Position numbers and translations under genes: made by a program
Shown here: positions 33,571 through 42,789 of the stretch, one piece after another
Numbering within the stretch: position 1 is the stretch's first letter
Layout: the number at the start of each line of letters is the position of its first letter
The notes under the pieces: model-generated
The model's database searches: none
What the model was told of the DNA's origin: nothing
What the model saw: the letters and a program-made list of their open reading frames with translations, nothing else
DNA from: Phragmites australis
Lineage: Eukaryota > Streptophyta > Magnoliopsida > Poales > Poaceae
Assembly: GCF_958298935.1 (NCBI RefSeq)
Contig: NC_084936.1
Location: 7,819,501-7,883,500, forward strand
DNA length: 64,000 nt
Direction of reading: 5' to 3'

Positions 33571-35160
33571 AGTCACCCAGTCTTGTACAGAATTGTCAAT
33601 ATATATTACCATTCTCCAGTTCTTATTTCAAATTTTATTTTTTCTCTAGAATCCATATGTTTAATATGTCTGGTGAGATGCTCGATTGTGCGAGAAAAAC
33701 ATGCTCTCTCATTTTCCCTGTTGATAAAAGAATCCCGATCGGTATGCGCGTAGTCAGTTGTCGCCTGACCTAAGTCTGTTGTGGTAGGCTGTGGTGTTCG
33801 GTGTCATGGCAGTACCCTGAGCATCACCGAGCCTCTGGGGTTCTTGGGTAATACTACCGCTCGAGCAAAGAGTGGTCGGGAGCCTAGACCCCAGGGGCGA
33901 GCTGTCGGTGCTCGGCCTGGTCAGTCCTTCTCGGGCGCCACCAAGCCATAGGACCTCTGGGTTATGCCTCTGTCTGCATACTTCGCCGGTCCCGGTATTC
34001 AAGAGGTCTCAGGTCGAAAATGAGAGCAGTCTATAATGAGTACCGCACTAACAGAGCGCACAAAACAAAGAGCCTTTTCCTATTTTTCTTATGCTACAGA
34101 GCAACAACCAAGAACAAAAGCAGCTTGACCGCGAGGGCCTCAGTGCCCAGGTCGCTGCTCGGGCCCAGGGGGTCCTCGGGTAGTCCTACCACTCGGGCAT
34201 GAGTGGTCGGGACTGCCTAGCCCCGGGCTCCCTCTCATGCTTCCCGGTGCTCGGGCGCTCCGACCGAAGGAACCAAGTTCCCGGGCACCCTGAGCTCGGA
34301 GCGCATACCTCTCTTGGATCGGTCGGCTGAAAAGCTAACAGCTGTCCGGTGAGTGGTTAAAGTCATACGAATTTACATTCAGCAACCTACTATTCCCGAG
34401 CTATCCTCGGGGCCCTCGCATTCTAATTTGTTCGGCGAGATGGTCTCCTCGCGCACAAAACCCTGCCCACGTGTTCACTTTTTTGGAACGACAGAAAGAA
34501 CAATAGAAAGGTGTACCGTACGAATGGCAATGTCTGACCGAAGTCCTTCATGGTGGTCGTGGTGTTCGACCCGCTTAAAAGTACCCCGGGCACTACCGAT
34601 CCTCTGGGGTTCTCGGGTAATCCTACCGCTCGAGCAAAGAGCGGTCGGGAGCCTAGACCCTGGGGGTGGGCTGTTGGTGCTTGGTCCGGTCCGTCCTAGC
34701 CCGGGCACCACCAAACCGTGGGGACTCTTCGTCGCATTTCCACCCGCACGCGTCTCCGGTCTGCTTGTTTGAGTGGTCACAAAATGGGAAAGCATTCACT
34801 GGTCGTGGCGTGCTCCGTGCTGGATCGACCTATCTCCCGAGCACGGAAGTTCGTGCCTTTGTCTCTTGACTTAGCCGCTGCGGACTCGCGAGGGCTCAGG
34901 GGTGAACGCGCGAAGAGGCCTCACTACTCGGGTGATGAGTGGTCGGGGCGACTTCGTTCTCGAGGGGGGAAAGGTCGGGCTCAGTCCGACTAAGTACTCC
35001 TCGGGACATCAAGTGAAAAGAGCAGAGACTTCATCAAGCATCAAGACAGTACTGGAGTTGCGATCCCAAGGAAAGGCTTCCATTATATTCAAAAAGGACA
35101 ACTGTTCAAAGGGATCACTCCCATATTTACATCAAGTCAAAGAAAAAGAAAAATACAAAA
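33571..35160. repeat. Non-coding region with four degenerate hairpin modules
   Basis: Modules near 33832-33893, 34166-34225, 34600-34666 and 34921-34950 share CTCGGGTAATCCTACC, (G/A)CTCG(A/G)GCA and GAG(C/T)GGTCGGGA, where ACCGCTC/GAGCGGT pair as a stem. The rest is GC-rich, without a credible frame, lying between integrase and the antisense ORF. Confidence 0.6.
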
Positions 35161-35162
35161 GC

Positions 35163-37556
35163 CTAATCTAGGTCGGTGGGCTCAGGAGGCGACGAGGAGT
35201 CCTCGCTGCTGCTGCCACTGCTCGACAACGGCGGTGGCTCCCGCATGAAGCAAGCTGCCACCTCAGCGGTGACACCCCGGACAGCCTCCCGGGCGGCCTC
35301 CTCCTCGGCCTCGACCACCCCTTCCCGGGCTGGCTCCAGCGAGAAGTTGGGGTCCCGGCTCCGGTAACAGGCCATGATGTGCTCGGCCACTACTTGGGCC
35401 AGACCACGCCCTTCTCGGGAGGTAAACTCCTGCACGGCCCGGGGAAGCGCCTTCAGTCGCCGGCTGATCTCCTCGAAGCTGAGGGCGATGTGGCCGATGG
35501 TCGCTCGCTCCATCCCCTTCTCGCCCATGTAGACTCGCCAGAGCCCGGCCACCCTCACAGACCTCCGTGCTTGCCGAAGGATGTCTCGCATCATCAGCTT
35601 GACGATGGCCCACTCGGTGGTAACGGTCTCGAGCTCGTCCTTCGCGATCTGCAGCCACTCCTCAAGGCTTAGCTCCTCGGCCGCGCTGGTCGGGACGGCG
35701 CTGGGCGCCGGGGCTTCGGCTTGCTTCTGCTTCACCTGCTCGGCGAGGGTAGAGAGGGCTTGTTCCCAGGCAGTCAGCTCTGACTCCCACTTGGCGGCCT
35801 GCTCCTCACGAGCAATTAAAGCCACCGACGCCGAGGCAGCCTCTGCTTCACGGTGAGTCAGCTGCTCCTCCCGGGCATCCAGAGCCGTCGCTGTAATTCC
35901 GACGTCGTTCTCGCGGATCGCGACCTCCTCCTCCCGACGGTGGACTTCGGCGCGGCTCCGCTCAAGCTCGTCCTTCCGACGGGCTAAGTCTGCCTGGGAG
36001 GCCTCCACCGCCTTCTCGCGCGGCAGGATGACATCCAACAGAGCTCGCACCAGTCGCTCCCTAGCGAGCAGCTCTGCGGCCCGCCGCCGCGAGATCTCAC
36101 CCAAGCGGGTGGCTTCCTCTTGCGCGGCGATGGCCTCCTCGCACACTTCATCCAGGGTCTCCCGCTCCGCGTCCATCGCGCACCTCTCCCTCTCATGGGC
36201 GGCGCGGGTCGAGGCGATGCGGGCCTCCAAAAGACGGCTGACCTCCTCCAGCTGCCCCATCTCCTCTACGAGGGCGGCGCGCTCAGCCTCGAGCTGTGCT
36301 CGTTCCCCTGCCACGGTCGCCTTCAACCGCTCGATCACCTCCCGGGCGCTTCCTAGCACGTCCGGGAGGGGTTCCGCGGCCTGGTTGGATGGTGGCCGGG
36401 CGCTGGGTCCCCTGCGAGCCCTCTCTACATTGGCGCTCGGGGTCCCCGACTGCTGCCTTGACGGCGCCGCCCTCGCCGTGGCCATCTGCCCCGCCCTTGA
36501 AGTACTAGGGGCGGGCTCAGCCGGCACCGGCGGCTCGGGTGCGGCCGCTGCCCTCGGCTCAGGGCTCGACGGCGCCTGCGGCTCCGGCTCGGCCAGCGCG
36601 CTCGGCTCAGGCGTGCTCGGCTCTGGGGTGGGAGCCAGCCTTGGTGCTTCCGGTCACCGTTGGTCCCAACGGCGTCCTTGGGCGGCTTGAAAGCAAAAAC
36701 AGGTTAGTCCCCGAACTCACTCCGGGCGAAACATGCTCAGGGAAAAGAAGAACATCCAGTTGGGGCGGACCCGCTCCCGCAGAGGCACCAGGCAGCGGCG
36801 CAGGTAGTCTGCCACCACCATCACCAACGTAAGGCCGGGCCGGCGCAGGTAGTCAATGCGGTCCAGGACCGGCTGCATCCGCTTGTCCTCCACCGGCGCC
36901 GCCTCCTAGATTGACCTCTGGGGCTTCGCCGCCAGCTCCGGCAATGTGAGATGGTCGTGGGGACTGACGTCGACGTAGACCCAGTCGCGCCGCCAGTCAT
37001 CCCACTTGCTCTGCAGCACTTGGGGGATGTACAGCTCCGCCAAGCCATCTCGTAGCCGAAAGTTGCAACATCCGGTGACATCCGTGGTGGAGAAGCCCCT
37101 CTTCTTCCCGCCTGGCCGCAGCACGAAGAAGTGGCGAAATAGCGACACCGACGGCGGCACTCTGACGAACATCTCGCAGAAATGCGCGAAGATCGTCAAG
37201 ATGACGACCGAGTTTGGGCTGAGGTGCGCCAGTTGGATCCCGAACGTATCGAGGATCTAGAGGAAGAAGGTTGAGAACGGCGGCACAAGCCCGGCCGCCA
37301 CGAAGGAGACGAAGATGACGATGCACTCCGGCTGGTCCGTGACGAGCGAGAAGCTCGCTGGCCTCACCACGGAGGCCTCCCGCTGGCCTTCGGGCACCAT
37401 CATCTTCCGCACCTTGTCCGCCGCCTCCTCATTGATGAACCGTGACTCCGGCAGTATGTTATCGGGTGTCTTGTCACGACGGATACCTCCCGCTCTCGGC
37501 AATATGTCGGGGTGGGAGATGTGCTGGAACGGTGGGGGAAGAAGGGTGCGCTATTC
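35163..37556 (-). pseudogene. Antisense extra ORF of the Tat-type element ('putative gypsy type transposon' family)
   Basis: A single minus-strand frame, read through four stops (37259-37257, 36908-36906, 36719-36717, 36656-36654). The N-terminal part has KVRKMMVPEGQRE, FVSFVAAGLVPPFSTFF, LDTFGIQLAHLSPNS, PSVSLFRHFFVLRPGGKK and SKWDDWRRDWVYVDV. This matches the grass family annotated 'putative gypsy type transposon' as I remember it. A Pro/Glu/Ala linker follows. The last 454 codons are uninterrupted: a long Ala/Glu/Arg-rich coiled coil (about residues 60-280), then a helical tail ending in a Ser-rich acidic stretch. Such antisense ORFs are known in Tat elements; their role is unknown. No ATG heads the frame here. 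Confidence 0.8.
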
Positions 37557-37650
37557 GCCTAAGGGAGGGCGAGAGCTCTGGAGCGCAAGGAAGAAGAAGA
37601 AGGTTCGATAGCGAAAATGGCCTAAAGGGGCGGCGGTTCGCTCCCCTCCT

Positions 37651-37661
37651 CTTTTTATACC
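37651..37661 (-). promoter_or_regulatory. TATA box for the antisense ORF
   Basis: The minus strand reads GGTATAAAAAG followed by AGGAGGGGAGCG and then a leader into the antisense frame that begins about 100 nt downstream. It lies inside the element, about 380 bp from the 3' LTR, in the right place and orientation to drive the extra ORF independently of the LTR. Confidence 0.6.
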
Positions 37662-38038
37662 CCAGGGATTTCAAATGACGCTTGCCGCGGCGCACTCGGC
37701 GAGACGAGCTTCCTCGGCCGGCGCAACCGCCAGGAGAATCTCCCTCGGGCCGCGCGGATGTCAGCAGTCGTCAGGCGCACTACTCTCGATCTGCGTAGTT
37801 GCCACACGCGCCGCCTGCCTCGTTATCACGCGCCGCTCGCCTCGTTATCACGCGCCTCGGAAGTCGACTGGACTCGCGTCCGTTCGGCTCCCCGCTGGGC
37901 CGTACCATAAGCCTGGGCCGGAGAGGCCAGCGCCTAAAAGCATGCCACGTGGCATCAGTGCTGGGTTCGGCCTCGATGAAGACGAAGGCCCCATCCGCAG
38001 TCTCTGGGCCATCGCCTGCCAATGGGCCCGGGGGCTGC

Positions 38039-39427
38039 TGTCGGTGAATCAGGAACCAGGGGTCCCTGAATCCCGAGGCTGGGCCAGCAATCTGCCACGC
38101 GGTGCCCTCCCGCGGGGATCATCTCCGCGAGGTACGAAAAGACTAAGTCCCGGGAGAGGGCGCTCGGGGCCATGAACAGTGATCCCCGAGTACCCGGGTT
38201 CCTCGATGATCTGCGAAGACCAAGTGACCGGAAAGAGAGTGCTCGGGGTCATGAACAGTGGCCCCCCCCGAACAATGGCCCCCGAGCACCCTAGTACCCC
38301 GAGGACCCAAGGAAGGTAATTCCGGGAGAGAGTGCTCGGGACTGCGAACAGCGGCCCCCGAGCACTCGGTTCCCCGAGGATCCGAACAGTCAATTCCGGG
38401 AGAGAGTGCTCGGGGCCGTGAACAGTGACCCCCAAGCACTCGGTTCCCCGAGGACCAAGAGAGGGCGTTTTCGGAAGAGAGTGCTCGGGGAGGTGAACAG
38501 TGACCCCCGAGCACTCGGTTCCCCGACGGCCCAAGAAGTCCTTCATCGGTGGCCCCCACAGGGGTCCAGCGGTGAGGTGTCAGTCAGTGAAAGACCCGAT
38601 ACCGCATTTAAGAGGGCGCGTGGCCTGTCACCTCCAACTGCTCCTGCCACGCTCGGTGTCAGTCCCTGCCACATTCTGGCAGAAGGGCGTGGGGACATTT
38701 AATGCACGGGTCCTGTCCCGCGTCATCCGACGCGCCTCGGGATAGCATCGCAAGGCCTGAGGCGCCCCGCCTGCCGCCCTGCTATGTCAGACAAACAAGA
38801 CCGGGCGGGCAAGCTGGGCTGCTCTGCGGCTGCCCGGTGGGCCCTCTTCACGGTGCCTGTTGCCAGCGCCATCATGACGACCGAGACCGGGCGGGGGGCG
38901 CGTTTTCAACCCCCCGTCACTTCGCGTAGTAGCCCATGATGACTGCCTTTCCATTTATGGAGCCTTGGAGCTTGTGCCCTCCCTTTCGGGGCACGCTACT
39001 ACCGGCGAGTATTTAAGGGTGCCGACGGGCACGGACAAAAGAAGAACTTTCAAAGAAGTTGGATACACATTCTCAGAGGCTGAAGAGCACCTTAGTACAA
39101 GCACAGAAGCTGAGACCACCGAAGAACAAGGAGCCCAAAGCTCTAGGATAGACAAACATTCTTGTAACCAGCAACATTCCTGAGAGACATTCTCAGGGCA
39201 TTTATAGCATCCACACAGGAGTAGGGTATTACACTCAGTGCGGCCCGAACCTGTCTAAAAATCTCTCTAGTGCATTTACTGCGTTGTACATTAGATCATT
39301 CCACCCCACCTATCATCGCATTTACACCCATTTATTTCTCCCGCAAACATATTCAGAATTATCCCCCCGGCCGAATCTCAAAAAGGGGTCCCTCCGGATC
39401 CCTGCGACAAGAGTTCAGCCTCCGACA
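38039..39427 (+). repeat. 3' LTR of the Tat-type element (complete, 1389 bp)
   Basis: It begins TGTCGGTGAATCAGG after the purine tract and ends CAGCCTCCGACA. It has the hairpin-unit array (38150-38540) and TATA-like TATTTAAG (39010-39017). The terminal inverted hexamer TGTCGG/CCGACA is perfect. Confidence 0.93.
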
Positions 39428-39458
39428 CATATCTATACTCACTAGTTTTTAGCTTGTC

Positions 39459-39496
39459 CATGGGTATACCCATGAACGGCCATGGGTATACCCATG
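39459..39496. repeat. Two copies of palindrome CATGGGTATACCCATG
   Basis: Perfect 16-bp palindromes at 39459-39474 and 39481-39496 (22-bp period), with a third partial CCATGGGCA after. The sequence is just outside the Tat element in the older host DNA. No gene was found between 39433 and 40060. Confidence 0.8.
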
Positions 39497-40061
39497 AACA
39501 GCCATGGGCAAAGAGTGGGGAACAAACCTGTCGCTTGTGGGTCTACTCGTTTAGCCACCACGAATGGGCAGCGAGGCACTCAGGCGGCGGGCGACGTATG
39601 GGCGGCAACACTCTTGGGAGGGGGCACTTGGGCGATGAACAACTAAGGGGCGGTGGATGGGGAATAGGCAGCGGATGGTAGACGAGCGATGAGGCGGGCA
39701 AGCTACGTGCGATGAGGCACTCAGGCACCAAACGGGTAGCAGATTAGGGAGGGGCGGCGGGGTTGGATTGGGGATTAGGGTGGTGGATGCGGGGTTGGAT
39801 TGGAGAATGGGTCAGACGATGAAGGGGATGTGGGGTTGGATTGGGGACTAAGCCCATCTGTCATATATATAGAACGGCAAACCAGTGTCACGGATATGAG
39901 TAAGTTTTTCCCATATCCATACTTGTATACCCGTTGGGTAACGATTTGCACCCATAAACATGACTATGAGCAACAAATAAAAAATAAATCTGACTCTATT
40001 AGGGTATTTATCAGTGAGTAAAGGGGTAAAACGGCCATTCCTATACAGAATCCCTCTTAGG

Positions 40062-40422
40062 GCACCTTTGGGAAAAAGAAAAAATAAGGAATTTTAAAGG
40101 ATTTGAATTCTGCGGGAAAATTTTCTAAGAATTCCTTTAGAACAAATGATTGACCCTCGAAAATTCTTTTGAAAGTCCTATAGAATGATTTGTTTCATAG
40201 GAATTTTGAAGGATTTCTAGCATGAGGTTCAATCTCATAGAAGAATTCCTTGGATTTTATCTCTCTTCTCTCATGCCTATGTTTTTCTTTTGTTGCATTC
40301 AAACTATCCACTAGAAGTTTTTGCTATATTTTAAATTCCTATAAGATTACAAGTGTCAATCATGTGTTTTTTCTATTCTTACCTTTTCAAAATCCCTAAA
40401 ATAAAAGCTCAGTTTTCCCCTA
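40062..40422. mobile_element. Probable MITE
   Basis: An AT-rich 360-bp block starting TTAGGGCACCTTTGGGAAAA and ending CAGTTTTCCCCTAAG, with internal GGAATTTTAAAGGATTT / AATTCCTTGGATTTT-type segments that recur in both orientations. This is the style of short grass DNA elements. The TTA/TAA flanks suggest a Harbinger-type target, but the terminal repeats match only partly. Confidence 0.4.
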
Positions 40423-40548
40423 AGACTATCCCCAACGCATTCCCGTCACCATCTGCATTCCCTTCCCGATGGGAAAACGAGCGCGACGGGAAGCGCTCGT
40501 GACCTTCAACGGAGTCCCATCGTTAGCTGGTGCGGGACGGGATAAGAA

Positions 40549-40576
40549 AGAGGTTCCCACGCCCGTGGGAACCTCT
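40549..40576. repeat. Perfect hairpin, 13-bp arms
   Basis: AGAGGTTCCCACG and its exact reverse complement CGTGGGAACCTCT are separated by two bases. It lies near the presumed left end of the Harbinger element. Confidence 0.8.
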
Positions 40577-41161
40577 CTCCTATCCCTTCATGGAGACACC
40601 ATGGGAGGAAGTGGGTGGAGGTTGGGCTCGCATGCTCGGGTGGAAGGGGAGGCTGCGAGGGGCGTCGACGGCGGCGCATGCGAGGAGGGCAACGGAAGCT
40701 TGGCGCCAACGGCGATGGTCTCCCGGAGGACAGATCCGCACTTTGTGTGGAGGGAAGCATCGACTTATCCGAAGACGGCGCTGCGGAGACGATGAGCGGC
40801 ACGGGAGGTACCAATTTCTGGCAAAGTAATTCGGATCTGTGGTATTTGTGAGGTTAATCATGAAAGGGTTGAAGTAGGGGCGCGGCTTGTTGTGAGCAGT
40901 AGGTCAGTAGGGGGAGGAGCGCCGATGAGGGTAGTGGGGCTGTTTGGCCGTGGCGTCAGGTGACGGCGCCAGAGGGTGGGGGGTGTGCGACGGGAAGGGG
41001 ACTTGTGGCCTCTGGCGCCCTCTCAGTTTGGACGGTGTCTCGGGTAGGGCCGGTTGGGCGGCACTGGGGGGCCAGATCTGTGTCGTTGCAGTGCATCATC
41101 GGACTCAGCAGGGCTTTCAGCGACCTTGCGTGCTCATGGACTCCCTCCTCTGTGGTTGTAG

Positions 41162-41557
41162 ATGGACTCCACCATGCTTGCCGCGCTTGTGTCCAACCTG
41201 CAGGACCATGTGCAGGAGGCGGCATCCATGTTGAAGAAGGTGGCCGACGAGAACTTGAGTTCAGACAGCACCCCTGATGCCGCGGAGTTCAACAGAGCAC
41301 TTCTGGAGATGGAGACCATTGCATCGAACTTGGAGCAGCTTGTATTCCTAGTTGAGGATGCTATGCGGGTTGGTGTCGTGGGAAACCAAGTTGGTTTAGT
41401 GAACAATAGCAGTGTGGCCGTTGACGACGAACCTTCAGGATCGAAGGACATTGACAACGATGACGTCCTTCCCACCGACTGGACCCCGGATGACGATCCG
41501 TGTGCTGATACAAATGACAGCTTGTCCATTGAGTCAGATCGTTCATGGAGGCTGTAG
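41162..41557 (+). CDS. Hypothetical 131-aa ORF inside the Harbinger element
   Basis: An ATG preceded by an acceptor-like TGTGGTTGTAG opens a clean 131-codon frame. The N-terminal half looks helical (LVSNLQDHVQEAASMLKKVA, LLEMETIASNLEQLVFLVED) and the C-terminal half is acidic and Ser/Asp-rich. I do not recognise a family. It is upstream of ORF1 on the same strand and could be an N-terminal exon or a captured gene piece. Confidence 0.4.
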   Translation: MDSTMLAALVSNLQDHVQEAASMLKKVADENLSSDSTPDAAEFNRALLEMETIASNLEQLVFLVEDAMRVGVVGNQVGLVNNSSVAVDDEPSGSKDIDNDDVLPTDWTPDDDPCADTNDSLSIESDRSWRL

Positions 41558-41934
41558 TCAGGTCGGGAGTGTGTTAAATAGTAGAGTCATATGGTGTCGA
41601 GTATTGGATAGCCGGCCTTTTGATAATTTGGGGGTTCAGCTGTCACTTGAACACTGCAAGGCCTCAAGATGTTCAATGTAACAATGCCACGCTGGATATG
41701 GTTGTATGATGTGTGAGGTTATGTACTAAAGACTTGTTTACTTTCAGATTTCTAGGATTTGGGATTGCAATGTATGAACTATGAAGCATTGTGGTATGTA
41801 TAAAGTTGCCGGTTTGTATTTTTTGGGCATGTTGGATGTCATGAATCAGTGGTCACATAGATATGATGGTCTCCCACTGTATTTTTCCCACTGTGGATAT
41901 GAAATTTAGGGGGCATGATTCATATGTGAATCAG

Positions 41935-42037
41935 GCGAATATCAACAATGTATTTTTGTTAGGTTGATGTATGATGTCGTATCAAGGCGAATATCAACAA
42001 TGTATTTTTGTCAGGTTGATGTATGATGTCGTATCAA
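41935..42037. repeat. Tandem duplication, ~52-bp unit, two copies
   Basis: GGCGAATATCAACAATGTAT through GATGTCGTATCAA occurs twice in a row with one base difference (TTAGG versus TCAGG). Confidence 0.9.
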
Positions 42038-42789
42038 TATAAATGGTGGGGTCCTAGGAGCAATGAGACAGTAATACAATTTGCTTGTTCTATAATTTCC
42101 TTGGAACATGCTTGTACTTCATATGCTTGTGCAAATTTTATGGTGACTTGATATCCTTGTACAAGATATTGATGCTTTACCTGAAATTTGCCGTTACATG
42201 TTGTTAATTGTCTGTGTGATCATCTATTATTGGTTGAATCCTTTTGTCGAAAAAGAGATTTTACATCAGAATGGACATTATTTTCCTAGTATTTTGTCAT
42301 AGCTATGGTTCCAGCTCCTGACAATCACTTGCTGGGTATGCATCTGAGAGCTTGGGTAGATGTTATTGGTGCTATCATGGTATACAACCTGCTCAAGTTT
42401 GCATGCTTAGTATCATACCTGCTGAGATTTATCTTTCTGGCACATTGTATAGAGGTGGTCATCCTGATATTTGATGACAAAGCTTGTAGTCTGGCATAGG
42501 TTTTGCAGGAGCACTTTATTGCGTGACAAATGGAGGTACATTGCAATGTAGAGCTGCATGAGGTGTGCTGCCAGTACAGCGCACTAGGTTGCTGAACTGG
42601 CAGGATATGGAAGGCAATTGGGAGGACATTGTGTTACTTTTCATTTGTATTCGTCTAATTTTGATGGTGCATGAAAGTTGAACTGTAACTTGTGTTTTAG
42701 GACTATGCAAAAATTGTATTGTGCGTTCATACATTGCGAGTTCGTATGCAAGCTCATGTTCCCTTGTTCTTGTCATGTGCAGTTGCTCC

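Larger units (their letters stand above)
31301..39427 (+). mobile_element. Ty3/Gypsy Tat-type element, internally deleted, with target duplication CATAT
   Basis: LTRs at 31301-32480 (3' part lost) and 38039-39427 (complete, TGTCGG...CCGACA) surround integrase (plus) and an extra ORF (minus). The five bases before the left LTR (31296-31300) and after the right LTR (39428-39432) are both CATAT, so these are the two ends of a single insertion. Primer site, gag, protease, RT and RNase H are missing: the left LTR joins integrase directly. A purine-rich tract GGGCCCGGGGGC lies just before the right LTR. Confidence 0.92.

Noticed and set aside
36028..36690. 220-codon plus-strand frame
   Set aside because: Mirror of the GC-rich Ala/Glu coding sequence of the antisense extra ORF.
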